Positions 1 to 11,690 of a stretch of 64,000 bases of DNA are shown here, in pieces. Every line of letters begins with the position of its first letter. Positions within the stretch are counted from its first letter, which is position 1. The notes under the pieces were generated by a model. That model ran no database searches and was not told the DNA's origin. It saw nothing but the letters and a program-made list of their open reading frames with translations. A program made the position numbers and the translations under genes. The DNA comes from Massilia sp. H-1 (GTDB lineage: Bacteria > Pseudomonadota > Gammaproteobacteria > Burkholderiales > Burkholderiaceae_D): the NCBI GenBank assembly GCA_024703915.1, contig CP087969.1:124001-188000 (forward strand). Reading direction: 5' to 3'.

Positions 1-428
1 ACGGGCCGTTGTACAGATCTTCAAAGCTGACCAGGGTCGTGTTCGGCGCCCAGTTCTCTTGCACGCGCGTGGAACTGGCCGTCGCCGTTGCGGCTGGCCA
101 GACCGGTGAAGTAGTCGGACTGGGTGTTGTTCACGTGCAGACGGAACACCAGTTCAGTACCCGACGCGAACGCGCCCAGGTTGACCGTGCTGCCCACGGC
201 CGAACCGTGGTTATTGAACAGGAAGATGTCGTTACCGGCGATGCCGTCATCGGTCACCAGATACAGATCGTTGCTGTAGGAAGCCGAATTGCCTTCGTAG
301 GTCGCCACGATTGCTCCGTTGCCAGCAAGCACTTCCAAGCCTTCGGTACCAGGGTCGGCGATCGGGAAAGCGAAGGCGGCGACGGGAGCTGCGAGGAATG
401 CTGCGGCGATGATGTGACGAAGTTTCAT
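1..428 (-). CDS. secreted PEP-CTERM-type protein, 3' part outside window
   Basis: The start codon at 428 follows an AAAGGGG ribosome site and opens with a signal peptide (MKLRHIIAAAFLAAPVAAFA). The mature part is rich in Gly, Asn and Asp. After the residues ASRNGD the reading frame breaks near position 62. In the next frame the sequence continues as VQENWAPNTTLVSFEDLYNG, a conserved stretch of short exported proteins that usually end in a PEP-CTERM anchor, which would lie beyond the left edge. The break fits loss of one CG unit in a CGCGCG run. The function is unknown. The PEP-CTERM assignment is inferred from the family, since the sorting signal itself is not in the window. Confidence 0.6.
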
Positions 429-592
429 TGGTGTTTACCCCTTTTTGAAAAGATGAGGGGACATAAGCACGCAGCGTGCCAGCGTACATACACGGCGAAA
501 AATTCGATATGGATCAATGATTTAGAGCAAGCATTCGTCCGGCATATCGATTTGCTGATTGAAATTGTAAGATTTCCCGACATGCAAGTGCA

Positions 593-624
593 ATAAAAAA
601 CGCGGACGCCTTGCGGGGTCCGCG
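593..624 (-). terminator. rho-independent terminator of dcd
   Basis: The arms CGCGGAC (601-607) and GTCCGCG (618-624) form a GC-rich hairpin. On the minus strand it is followed by a run of T residues (AAAAAA at 595-600 on the plus strand). It lies about 20 bases past the dcd stop. Confidence 0.8.
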
Positions 625-646
625 TTCCGGTCGGCGCCAGGCGCGA

Positions 647-1215
647 TCAGGTTTTTGGCAGCGTCACGCCGTGCTGGCCCTGGTATTTGCCGCCGCGGTC
701 CTTGTACGAGGTTTCGCACACTTCGTCGCTTTCGAAGAACAGCACCTGCGCGCAGCCTTCGCCCGCGTAGATCTTGGCTAAAGCAGCGGCGTGGTGTTGG
801 AGAATTCGAGCGTCACATAGCCTTCCCATTCAGGTTCGAACGGGGTCACGTTGACGATGATGCCGCAACGGGCGTAGGTCGATTTGCCCAGGCAGACGGT
901 CAGCACGTTGCGCGGAATGCGGAAGTACTCGATCGTGCGCGCCAGCGCGAACGAGTTCGGCGGAATGATGCACACGTCGCTCTTGATGTCGACGAAGGAG
1001 TTCGAATCGAAGTTCTTCGGATCGACGATGGTGCTGTTGATGTTGGTGAAGACCTTGAATTCGTCCGCGCAGCGGATATCGTAGCTGTACGACGAGGTAC
1101 CGTAAGAGATGATCTTGCGGCCGTCGGCCTCACGTACCTGGCCAGGCTCGAACGGTTCGATCATGCCGGTGGCCAGGGCCGTGCAGCGGATCCATTTATC
1201 GCTTTTGATTGTCAT
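647..1215 (-). CDS. dcd: dCTP deaminase
   Basis: Deaminates dCTP to dUTP in the cytosol, feeding dTTP synthesis. The reconstructed length, about 188 residues, equals the family's usual size. It begins [19 protein letters not shown] and keeps the core block [19 protein letters not shown] with the catalytic Glu region [20 protein letters not shown]. The C-terminus is [11 protein letters not shown]. One frame break at 777-784 (GCTTTAGC on the coding strand) replaces what should read CCGGCC in the motif PLPAKIY, so the gene is probably intact in the organism. It is a single gene closed by its own terminator. Confidence 0.93.
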
Positions 1216-1305
1216 CGTGGAGATTCTCTAGAGTGGGAGGTGAATTTCCACGATTTTACGCGAAAAGCGGCCTCAAGTCGCCTGTATCGGAGGGACCACG
1301 ACATC

Positions 1306-1382
1306 GCACTCGCGACGGCGGGTGCCCATAGCACGCCTCCGAATCCGGTAAAGCGCCATGGGCACCCGCCTACGCGAGTGCG
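1306..1382. repeat. imperfect inverted repeat overlapping the hydrolase 3' end
   Basis: The inner arms GGGTGCCCAT (1320-1329) and ATGGGCACCC (1358-1367) are flanked by the outer arms CGCACTCGCG (1306-1315) and CGCGAGTGCG (1373-1382). Together they form a long stem-loop that includes the stop codon of the hydrolase gene (1370-1372). There is no U tract, so it resembles a dispersed REP-like palindrome more than an intrinsic terminator. Whether copies exist elsewhere in the genome cannot be seen here. Confidence 0.6.
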
Positions 1383-2197
1383 GTGTGCGTGCGGCTCTGC
1401 CTTTCCAGCAGGCGCGCGATCATGTCGCGCGTCAGGCGCGCGGCCTTTTCCGGCGACTCCATCGGGAACAGGTGCCCGCCTTCGATCTCGCTGAAAAATT
1501 CACCCACCAGCGCGCGTGGCGGTCAGGCTTCTAGCCTGGCGCAGTTCCACCGAATCGGTCCCGCCGACAAAACCGATCGGCACCGGGTAATCGTCGTTCA
1601 TCAGCGAACCCAGATGATGCGGCAGCGCGCGGTAGATCTCGGTTTCGATCTCGCGCTTGAAGCGCAGCTGCACGCCTTCCGGATGCGGTTCGAGGCCTAC
1701 CGCGAGATAGTCTTCCAGCACCCCGGGCGCCCACGCCGCGAACATCGGTTTGCCGATGAAATGGTCGTACGCCGCCTTCGCGTCCGGCCACACGTTGCGG
1801 CGCTTTTGCGAGAACTTGGCCTAGGCGAAAAATTATCGCTCCAGGACTGCTTCTTGGTCACGCGCCACAGCATCGCGCGCCAGCCCGCCACCACGGGCGA
1901 GATCGAGCATCACCACGCAGCGCACCAGCTCCGGGCGCTGCTTGGCTGCCATCAGGCTGAGCATGCCGCCCAGGGAATGGCCGACCAGGATCACCGGCTC
2001 GCGGTATTCTTCGAGCGAGGTAATCAGGTGCTCGACCAGCTTGGGCCAGCCGTCGGTGACGGGAAAGCGCGGATCGTGGCCGTACATGTCGATCGAACGG
2101 ATGTCGAACTCGCCGGTCAGGCGGTCGAAGAATTTGCGGTAGCTGCTTACGCCGGGTAGCTATTGCCATGCGAGAAGTGGATGATCGGTTTGGTCAT
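1370..2197 (-). CDS. alpha/beta hydrolase
   Basis: An alpha/beta-hydrolase fold enzyme of about 275 residues. It starts MTKPIIHFSHGNSYPAGSY, where HGN forms the oxyanion-hole region. It has the nucleophile elbow VGHSLGGML and the downstream block RCVVMLDSP-VVAGWRAMLW. The C-terminus FSEIEGGHLFPMESPEKAA contains the likely catalytic His. Frame breaks are at 2145-2152, about 1902, 1819-1826 and about 1511. At 1527-1535 a GCCGGC-type change is in frame and adds one residue. The substrate is unknown. The gene lies 75 bases downstream of comEC on the same strand. Confidence 0.8.
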
Positions 2198-2271
2198 GGG
2201 GAAATTGTAAGGGGATTCCCCGAAATCCGATCCCCGTTTAGAGGGATTGCACTATTATCAGCCTGGCAAGC

Positions 2272-4614
2272 CTAGCGGCCGTACCAGTAGCGCGCATGCT
2301 CGCGCCGGTATGACACCGGCACCAGGCCGGTGCCGGTATCGAGCATCACCGCGCCCGCCTCGTCGGTCCGTACCCGTTCAATGCCGAGCGCCCCGTAGCG
2401 CTCATAGACTTCGCGCTTCGGATGCCGGTAGCGGTTGCGGTAACCCACCTGGAAAACGGCCACGCGCGGGTGCACCGCACGCAGAAAGTCGGGCGTGGAC
2501 GAGGTTCCGCTGCCATGATGCGGCGCCAGCAGCACGTCGGCCGCCAGTTGTCCGTGCGCGTTCAGCACCAGCTGCGCTTCCTGCGCCGCTTCGATATCGG
2601 CCGCCAGCAGCAGCGAACCGCGCGCGGCCCGGATGCGCAGCGTGCACCCGCGTGCATTCGGCTTGAGCGCGCGGTCGCCGTAGCTTTCGGCTGATGGCTG
2701 CAGCATCTCGAACAGCACACCGTCCCATTGCCACGCCTGGCCGCCGGTGCAGCGCACATGGCGGCTTAGGCCGCCGCGACGACCGGATGGTCTTCCCACA
2801 GCGAGGAAGTCACCCAGCCGACCGGCACTTCGGCCAGCACATCGAGCGCGCCGCCATGCGCTGATCAACGTCGCTGTGACTGACCACCACGCCGTCAAGG
2901 CGGTCAATGCCGCGCGCCTTCAGGTAGGGCAGGATCACGCGATTACCGCCGTTCGAACCAGGGGCGTAGAACGGCCCGGTGTCGTACAGCAGGCGGTGGC
3001 CGCTGGTCTCGATCAGCAGCGCCATGCCCTGCCCCACGTCGAACGCGGTGACCGCCACCTGGCCTTCTTGCGGGTGGGTAGCCTGGCTAAGCCAGCAGCG
3101 GGAACCACGCAACCGCGCCCAGCCAGCGCCGCGGCCAGCCGCGCGGTGCCAGCATCCACACGGTGCCTAAGCCACGGCAAAGCAGAAGACCCAGGGCTGG
3201 GGCACGGGTGCACTCCACACCGCCAGCGGCGAGGCGCTCATCCACGCAAGCACGCCTACCAGGAACGCAACCACGCCGTGGGCGGTGCTCAGCACAAGCG
3301 TCGCCAGTGGCGCCAAGCAGCATGCTGCCAACCAGCGACAGCGGCGTGACCACAAGACTGATCAGGGGAATCGCGAGCGCGTTGGCGATCGGGCTGGCCA
3401 GCGAGAACTGCGAGAACAGCAGCATGGTCAGCGGCACCAGGCCAACCGTCACCACGTACTGGGTGTGGGCGGCGAGCCGCAGGGTCGCCCACAGGCCGGG
3501 CGCCGACGGCCCCACTCGGCCCGTGCCCGCGTACAGGATCATGGCGACCGCCCCGAACGAGAGCCAGAACCCGGGCGCCAGCACCGCCCACGGATCGAGC
3601 AGGATCACCACGCCGAGCGCCGTGCACAGCACATGCGACACGCTGGTGATGCGCCCGAACCAGAGCGCCGCCGCGACCACGCACAGCATGTAGAGCGTGC
3701 GCTGGGCCTAAGCACGCCAAACCCGGCCAGCAGCACATAGGCCAGCGCCGCCACGACGCCTAGCCAGGGCGGCGGCCTTCTGCGCCTAGCAGCAGCAGCG
3801 GCAATTGCGCGCGTGAAGAATGAGCGGCGCCACAGCTGCGATGCCAGCGCCGCAAACAGTCCCGCGACCATGGTGATATGCAGGCCCGAGATCGAGATCA
3901 GGTGCCCGACGCCGGTACGGTTGAACACCTTCCAGTCCGGCTGGTCGATGGCGCGCTGGTCGCCCACCACCAGGGCCACGATCACGCTTGGCGTACTCCT
4001 TGCCTAAGCCAGCGCGTTCGATCCGGGCCCGCAGCGTGGCGCGGCAATGCTCGACGATGTTCGGCACGCTCCACACAAAGGGGGCGATGCGGCCGTCGCC
4101 CGGGCCCGCCGCGCGCACGTAGCCGGTGGCGCGGATGCCCTGCTCGAGCAGCCATACTTCGTAGTCGAAGCCATGGGGATTGGCGTTGCCGTGGGGGCGC
4201 TGCAGGCGCACCGTCAGTTGCCAGCGTTCGCCCGGCTGCACGTCGCCGACTGTGCCCGGACCGTACCAGGCCAGCGCCACGCGGGGCGGGACCGTGCTGC
4301 TTCCTTCCACGGCAAAGTTAAAGCGCACGCCCTGCTCGAAGCGGTAAGGCAGGCTGGCGATGGTGCCGGTCAGTGTGATGTCGCGCCCTTCGTCGGCACG
4401 CGCGAGTTCATGCGACAGCGCGACAGTAGCCAGCAGGCCCGCCCAGCAAAACCCGGCCAGCACGCCGGCGACCGGCCCACGCCAGCGGCCGCGCAGGCAG
4501 CACACGAGCAGCGCCACGCTGGCCAGCGCGGCCATGGTGGCGCCATCGGGCAGCGCGGCTCGCGTTTGCAGCACGTTCGGCACCGGCGGCAAAGCCCAGG
4601 ATCGCAAGGCGCAT
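2272..4614 (-). CDS. comEC: DNA internalization protein ComEC/Rec2
   Basis: Inner-membrane channel for single-stranded DNA uptake during transformation. About 780 residues can be reassembled, a normal size. The N-terminus [12 protein letters not shown] leads into hydrophobic segments and a DUF4131-type domain. The competence domain carries [20 protein letters not shown]. The C-terminal metallo-beta-lactamase-like domain has [24 protein letters not shown] and [11 protein letters not shown]. At least ten frame breaks occur. Most are GCCGGC-type, at 4002-4009, 3787-3793, 3708-3715, 3167-3174, about 3090 and 2764-2771. The TAG stop at 2272 lies inside GCTAGGC, so the true C-terminus may extend about 14 codons further. 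Confidence 0.88.
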
Positions 4615-4683
4615 CGGATCGTTCGCTGTTACACGAAAACCTGTAGTGTCTTGCGCTTGCGGGGATGCGGGCTTGTGAAATGT

Positions 4684-5495
4684 CTAGCCGGGGCCAGATT
4701 GAAGCAATGCGCGAAGGCGCGGCATGGCGGCGAAAGCGTTTTCCATGGTCGCCTCGGCCACCTGCAAGGGCGCCATGCCGCGCAATTGCGCCAGCGCGGC
4801 GCCGATCGCGGGCAGTTGCTCCGGACTGTTACGGGCCGGATGGATCCATGCTGGTGAAATATCGGGCGCATCGGTTTCCAGCACGATGGCGTCCAGCGGC
4901 AGCGTGGCCGCCAGGCGCCGGATCTGCAGCGCGCGTAAAAGTCATCGCGCCGCCGAACCCCAGCTTGAAACCAAGATCGATATAGACCTGCGCCTGCTGG
5001 AAGCTGCCGTTGAACGCGTGTGCGATGCCATGCTACTACTGGATCTGGCGTACATGCTTGAGGATCTGGTCTTGCAGAACGGCGCACGTGCATCAGCACC
5101 GGCAGGTCGAATTCGCGCGCCAGCCGCAGCTGCTCGCGGAAAAAGTGCTCCTGCTTCTCGCGCATGGCCGGTTCGCACAGCAGCGGAATGAAGTAATCGA
5201 GTCCGATTTCGCCAACCGCCACGAACTTCGGATCGGCCAGCGCCGCCTGGATGGCGGCGCGCAGCGCCACCAGATCCGACTCTTGCGCCTGCGGCACGAA
5301 GATCGGGTGAATCCCCAGGGCGTAGCTGGCGTTGGGCGCGTCCGCCGCCAGTTGTGCCACCAGCGCGAAGTTACCCTGCTCCACCGCCGGGATCACGATC
5401 ATGCCCACCCCGCCCTCGCCCGCGCGGCGCGCCACCTCCCCCGATTCGGCGCCGAATTCGTGCGCGTCGAGGTGGCAGTGGGTATCGATCCACAT
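4684..5495 (-). CDS. tatD: TatD family metal-dependent hydrolase
   Basis: TatD-type deoxyribonuclease/hydrolase of the amidohydrolase fold, about 265 residues. Visible metal ligands are the N-terminal [10 protein letters not shown], the Glu in [10 protein letters not shown], the His in [10 protein letters not shown] and the C-terminal [10 protein letters not shown]. Breaks lie at about 5078, 5035 and 4937; the last is a lost GC in ACGCGCGCGCTG. The start lies 2 bases after the reconstructed lolD stop (5498-5500), so the two genes are probably translationally coupled. Confidence 0.9.
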
Positions 5496-5497
5496 GG

Positions 5498-6184
5498 TCA
5501 GCCTAGCCAGGGGATGCAAGCCGTGTTCGGACAAGCGCAGCACGCGGTCGCAGCGCTGCGCCAGTTCATTGTCGTGGGTGACGATCACGAAGGCGGTGCC
5601 GAGCGTGGACGACAGATCGAGCATCAGATCGAAAATCTGTTCGGCGGTGGCGTGATCGAGGTTGCCGGTCGGTTCATCGGCCAGCACGCAGCCTGGCTCG
5701 GTCACGAGCGCGCGCCAGTGCCACGCGCTGGCGTTCGCCGCCGGACAATTCGCCCGGCACGTGAATCGCCCGCTTCGACAGGCCCACGCGTTCCGAGCAT
5801 CGCCTCCGCCCTGGCCACGGCCACCGCCCGCTTTTCGCGCCGGATCAGGAGCGGCATGGCCACGTTGTCGAGCGCCGAAAACTCCGGCAGCAGGTGGTGA
5901 AACTGGTAGACGAAGCCGAGCGAGGTATTACGCAGGTCACCGCGCGCAGTCTCCGACAGCGTCGCAAAATCGCGCCCCAGCAGCGACACCGAACCGGCGG
6001 TCGGCGTATCGAGCCCGCCCAGCAGATGCAGCAGCGTCGACTTGCCAGAACCGGACGCGCCGACGATGGCCACATGTTCGCCGCGGTCGACGCTGAAGTC
6101 GACATTGGCCAGCACCTGGACCTGATAAGCGCCCTGGGTGAAGGTCTTGCCCAGACCACGGCATGCGAGAACCTGATTACTCAT
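5498..6184 (-). CDS. lolD: lipoprotein-releasing ABC transporter ATPase LolD, copy 1
   Basis: ATPase of the Lol complex, which extracts lipoproteins from the inner membrane for transfer to LolA. It has Walker [11 protein letters not shown]-loop [12 protein letters not shown], signature [13 protein letters not shown] and Walker [11 protein letters not shown] with the H-loop IVTHD. The reconstructed length of about 228 residues is typical. The start overlaps the permease stop as ATGAGTAA. The apparent read-through into tatD is due to GCTAGGC for GCCGGC at about 5505; the true end is LHPLAG-stop. Other breaks are at about 5793 and 5708. Long stretches are identical to copy 2; for example 5831-5896 equals 7813-7878. 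Confidence 0.93.
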
Positions 6185-7464
6185 AGCGCAGTGCCTCCGC
6201 CGGTTTGACGCGCGAGGCGGCAAAGCTCGGATACAGGGTCGCAAAGAACGAGAGCACCATCGCCACCACGCCCACGCCGAGGATGTCGCCCAGGCGCAGA
6301 TCGGACGGCAAGGTGCTGATGAAGTAGATGTCCTTGGACAGGAAGTGAATCCCGAACAGGCGCTCGAAGAACGGGATGATCACGTCGATATTGAGCGCGA
6401 CCAGCACACCAAAGCCCACCCCGATCGCGGTCCCCGCAATGCCGACCAGGGCGCCTTGCACCATGAAGATCTTCATGATCGACACGGGCGAGGCGCCGAG
6501 CGTGCGCAAGATCGCGATGTCGGCCTGCTTGTCGGTCACGGTCATGACCAGCATGGCGACCAGATTGAAGGCGGCCACGCCGATGATCAGGCTCAGGATC
6601 ACGAACATCATCGTCTTCTGGCTGCGACGGCGGCGAACCAGATGCTGTTTTGCTTGGTCCAGTCGTGGATGAACAGCTCGCCGCTCATGCTGGCGTGCAG
6701 TTCCTGCGCCACCTGGGGCGCCTGGTGCAGGTCCGCGATCTTCAGACGCAGTCCTCCTGCCTACCCTTCGACCCCGGCCACGTTCTGCGCGTCCGCCAGA
6801 TGCACGAACGCCAGCCCGGAATCGAACTCGAAGTGGCCCACATCGAAGGTGCCCGCCACCGTAAAGTTGACCATGCGCGGCGCCATCCCGGCGTCCGGCT
6901 GCAGCTGGGTCGGCATTTGCAGCCGACAGCGACCGCCATCGTGACCTTGTCGCCCACCTTGAGCGAGAGCGCCTTGGCCAGCTCGATCCCGAGGATGATA
7001 TTGAATTCGCCTGCGCGCAACGCGTCGAAGCTGCCTTCCGTTACATGGCGCGGCACATCCGACACCTTGCCTTCTTCAGTAGGCAGCACGCCGCGCACGA
7101 TGGCCGGACGCATCACGCCGTCGGACATCAGCATGCCCTGGGTTTCCGCGAACGGCGCGGCGCCCGTCACGGCCGGATTGCGCTGCGCCTGGCGCGCCGC
7201 GTCCTGCCAGTCGGGCATGGTGCCGCGCGTCGAACACCTCAACGTGGGCCAGCACCGACAGCATGCGGTCGGTGACGTCCTTCTGGAAACCGTTCATCAC
7301 CGACATCACGATGATCAGCGCCGCCACGCCAAGCGCGATGCAGGCGATCGAAATGAGGGAGATGAAGGAAATGAAGCTGTTGCTGTGGCTGCACTTGCTT
7401 CTACCCCGCGTGTGTAGCGCAGGCCGACAGTGAACTCATACGGCAATTTGTCAAAAACGCTCAT
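6177..7464 (-). CDS. lolC: lipoprotein-releasing permease LolC/LolE family, copy 1
   Basis: Inner-membrane permease partner of LolD, about 429 codons, with the N-terminal FtsX-type segment ([18 protein letters not shown]), a long periplasmic domain and three C-terminal membrane helices. The core block [18 protein letters not shown] is diagnostic, and it ends [12 protein letters not shown]. Breaks are at 7403-7411 (RYTRAG motif), about 7226 (lost GC), about 6922, 6751 and 6620. It sits between the two lolD genes. The start at 7464 lies 13 bases beyond the stop of lolD copy 2. Confidence 0.9.
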
Positions 7465-7477
7465 AGGTTCGGATACT

Positions 7478-8166
<689 letters not shown>

Positions 8167-8174
<8 letters not shown>

Positions 8175-9442
8175 AACGCAGTGCCTCCGCAGGTTTGACG
8201 CGCGAGGCGGCGAAGCTTGGGTAAATGGTAGCAAGGAAGGACAGCAGCACCGCGATGCCCGCAATGGCAAACACGTCCATCCAGTGCAAATCGGACGGCA
8301 AGGCGCTGAACTGATAGATATCCTTGGACAGGATCTGCACCCCGGCCAGCTGTTCGAAGAACGGGACGATGACGTCAATATTGAGTGCGACCAGCACCCC
8401 CATCGCCACCCCGGCGAGCGTGCCCACCATGCCGATCAGCGAACCCTGGATCACGAAAATCTGCATGATCGAGGCGGGGCGAGGCGCCCAGCGTGCGCAG
8501 GATCGCGATGTCGCTCTGCTTGTCGGTCACCGTCATGACCAGGGTCGACACCACGTTGAAAACGGCGACCGTGATAATCAGCGCCATCACGACCATCATG
8601 ACCTTCTTCTCGATCTGCACCGCGGCGAACCAGGTCTTGTTCTGCTTGGACCAGTCGCGCACGGTCAGCGCGCCCGGCATGCTGGCCTGGAGCTGGTCGG
8701 CCACTTCGGGCGCCTTGTGCATGTCGGCGATGCGCAGGCGAATGCCGGATGGCGCGGCCAGGCGCTCCATCTTTTGCGCGTCTTCCATGTGCACGAAGGC
8801 CATGCCGGAATCGAACTCGTAGTGCCCGGCCTGGAAGATGCCGACCACCGTAAACGTGCGCATGCGCGGCACCATGCCATGTAAGTGGCGTGACCGCCGC
8901 CTGGGCCAGCGCCATGGTGACCTTGTCGCCCAGGTTCAGGCCCATCGAACGGGCCAGCGAGTAGCCGAGCACGATGTTGAACTGGCCGGGCTGGAGCGCG
9001 TCGAGGCTGCCGAATTTCACGGTCTTGGCCACGTCCGACACCTTTGGCTCTTCGGTAAGCAGGATGCCGTGGATGACGGCCGGGCGCATGGTGCCGTCGC
9101 GCAGCAGCATGCCCTGGGTCTGGACGAAGGGCGCGCCGCCCTTGACGGCCGGGTTGAGGAAGGCGTCCTGCATGGTCTTGTGCCAGTCGGGCAAGCCGTC
9201 GCCCTGCTGGTCGATTACTTCGATATGGGCCAGCACCGACAGCATGCGGTCGGTGACGTCCTTGCGGAAGCCGTTCATGACGGACAGGACCACGATCAGC
9301 GCTGCCACGCCAACCGCGATGCCGGAGACGGAAATGAGGGAAATGAAGGAAAGGAAGCTGCTACGGCCGCTGCGGCGGCCGCACAGCGTATATAGCGCAC
9401 CCCGACCAGCCATTCGTACGGCATCTGATGGGTGATACTCAT
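8167..9442 (-). CDS. lolC: lipoprotein-releasing permease LolC/LolE family, copy 2
   Basis: First gene of the leftward lolC-lolD-lolC-lolD-tatD-comEC run. It starts MSITHQMPYEWLVGVRY, carries SFLSFISLISVSGIAVGVAAL and [18 protein letters not shown], and ends [12 protein letters not shown] like its paralogue. The periplasmic part differs clearly from copy 1, unlike the near-identical lolD pair. The two permeases may therefore play LolC and LolE roles. Breaks are at about 9383 (RYTRAGRRSGRSS motif), 8880 and 8478. Confidence 0.9.
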
Positions 9443-9608
9443 GAGCTCCGGCAGTGTATTTAAAGTAAGCCCGAAGTGTGCCATACAACGGCGCTTCTTG
9501 ACAGGGTTGCCACAATCGAATCGGCCCCGGCTGCCTGGCGTCCTTACAAAAAAGGTGAACCCGCCGCCGTGCGCGCCAGTCCAACCACCATCAGGGACAG
9601 GAGGACAT

Positions 9609-10800
9609 ATGGCATTCAGCTTATTCGATGCAAAAGGCATCCCGGTGGACAAGCAGCGCTTCACCTGGCGCGATCTGGTCCAAAAGCCGGTCAGCAAACT
9701 GGACGACGATGCATTTACCCGGGTCCGCGTCATCCTCATGAACGGGCTCGAGAACGAGGCCCTGCGTTTCGGCCACATGGCCGCGCTTCAACCAGGATCT
9801 GCGCCTGCCGCTGGCCAAGGTGCGCCGCAGCGAGCAGCACCAGGCCACCATGGTCAACTGGCTCATCGCGGCCGACCACTCGCCGCTGGAAACCACCATC
9901 GCCTACGAACAGGTCGCCATCGAGGTCACCGCCGCCATCAGCAGCAGCGAGCCCGATCCCTACCTGGCCCAGGTGTACCGCTTCGGCCTGCTCGAAGACT
10001 TCGACCACCTGTACCGCTACTCGGCCCTGCTCGACCGGCTCGAGGGCAAGGACGCCAACAATATCCTGCAAAGCTATACCGACGTCCTGCCCGGCCGCCC
10101 CACCATGGAACACCACCGCGCCCCGGCCGACGACCTGCGCAAACCCTACGATGCGAAAAGCGCCGCCTTCCTCACCAAGCTGCACGCGCTGACCGTCCTC
10201 GCGAGCGAATATCAAACGCACGACTACTATATGAATGTCGGGCCGCTGTTTTCCGACCCGGTCGCGCGCCAGCTGTACGCCGAGATCGCCTCGGTCGAGG
10301 AACAGCACGTCACCCAGTACGAATCCATGCTCGACCCGCGCGAAACCTGGCTCGAGCAATGGCTGCTGCACGAGGCAACGGAGTGCTACAACTACTACAG
10401 CTGCGTGGAACAGGAAACCAGCCACCACGTCAAGGCGATCTGGGAACGCTTTCTGGACTATGAACTTGGGCACTTCCACATGGTGTGCGAGCTGTTCCAG
10501 CAGATCGAGCGTCGCGATCCGGCCGCCATCATCACGACCGACTTCGCCGCCCCGCTGGAATTTCGCAGCCAGCGCGAATTCGTGCGCAAGGTGCTCGTCA
10601 ACGAAGTCCATTTCCGGGCAAACGGCATCAACATCGTGCCCAAGGCGCAGGAAAGCGCGGAGTCGCGTCAATACAGGCAGTTGCTCAACGCCGACGGCTC
10701 GCCCAGCGAAGCCGTGGCCTCCAGCTACGTCTGGTCGCCGGGCACCGAGCTTAGCCGCAAGGGCATCGTCAGCGCCGTTGGCGGCGCCCCCATCAAATGA
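9609..10800 (+). CDS. ferritin-like/rubrerythrin-like protein, two helical units
   Basis: About 397 residues, preceded by a very strong AGGAGG site (spacing to the ATG 5-6 bases). The sequence is helical and rich in carboxylate-His pairs: FGHMAARF with EQHQATMV in the first half, and EIASVEEQHVTQYESML and DYELGHFHMVCELFQ in the second. These suggest di-iron or related metal sites. One break at about 9788 is a lost GC in GCGCGC (MAARFNQDL). It is probably cotranscribed with the next gene, which also looks ferritin-like. The exact reaction is unknown; iron storage or peroxide handling is inferred only from the fold. Confidence 0.65.
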
Positions 10801-10811
10801 AAGGAAACACC

Positions 10812-11585
10812 ATGACACTCCAGACTACGCGCATGGGCCGCAACCGCACCGGCATTCAAATGTCGCCGATCGACAGCCAGGCCATGCAAACGGTCGATCC
10901 CGCCATTGCCGGGGCCGACGACGGGGACGAATCGGCGCTGGCCATGGTGCGCAACGACTACATCGCCAATGCCGACGCGCTCGGTTCGGTGCCGCTGCCC
11001 GGCACGCTGCAGGGCGCCGTCACCATGGGCATCAAGACGCTGAGCGGGGACAGCCCGCAAATCCTGCTCGACAAACTCGGCGAACGGCTCGCCTTCGAAC
11101 GCACCGGCACCCGCCTGTACGACGCCCTCATCACCAAGTGCGAAGTCATGCTCGACGGCGACATCAGCATGACCATCGAGGATCTCGAACAAATCCGCGC
11201 CGACGAGGCCCGCCATTTCCGCCTGCTGGCCGAAGCGATCGAATCGCTGGGCGGCGACCCGACCTCGCAAACGCCAAGCGCCGATCTGGCCGGGGTCGAG
11301 TCCATGGGGCTGGTCCAGGTGCTCAACGATCCGCGCGCCAGCATTGCCCAGTCGCTGCACGCGATCGTCACGGCCGAATTGTCGGACAAATCCGGCTGGG
11401 AAACCCTGATCGCCCTGGCCGACGAGCACGACATCCAGAGCATGGTGGACGACTTCACCGACGCCCTGAACCAGGAACGGGAACACCTGGCCCTGGTACA
11501 AACCTGGTACGAGGAAGCGATCGGCCTGACCTATGGCGATGTGGACGTCGATCCACCGCCGGACCAGGCGTCCACCGGCAGTTGA
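10812..11585 (+). CDS. ferritin-like domain protein
   Basis: An unbroken gene of 257 codons. The ATG at 10812 was preferred over an upstream start overlapping the previous gene because it follows AAGGAAACACC. The helical core contains LGERLAFERTGTRLYDALI, ADEARHFRLLAEAIESLGG and a C-terminal NQEREHLALVQTWYEE, each carrying carboxylate and His residues in ferritin-like spacing. It starts 11 bases after the previous stop, so the two form a pair. The function is not known from sequence. Confidence 0.65.
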   Translation: MTLQTTRMGRNRTGIQMSPIDSQAMQTVDPAIAGADDGDESALAMVRNDYIANADALGSVPLPGTLQGAVTMGIKTLSGDSPQILLDKLGERLAFERTGTRLYDALITKCEVMLDGDISMTIEDLEQIRADEARHFRLLAEAIESLGGDPTSQTPSADLAGVESMGLVQVLNDPRASIAQSLHAIVTAELSDKSGWETLIALADEHDIQSMVDDFTDALNQEREHLALVQTWYEEAIGLTYGDVDVDPPPDQASTGS

Positions 11586-11690
11586 GATTGCCGTTTATGC
11601 AACTTTTTGCGTGTTAAACAGGGGGCGGGCCAGGCTTTATGCTGGCTGAATGGCATTTTCCTGGTCTGCCATTTACCCTACAATGCGGGC

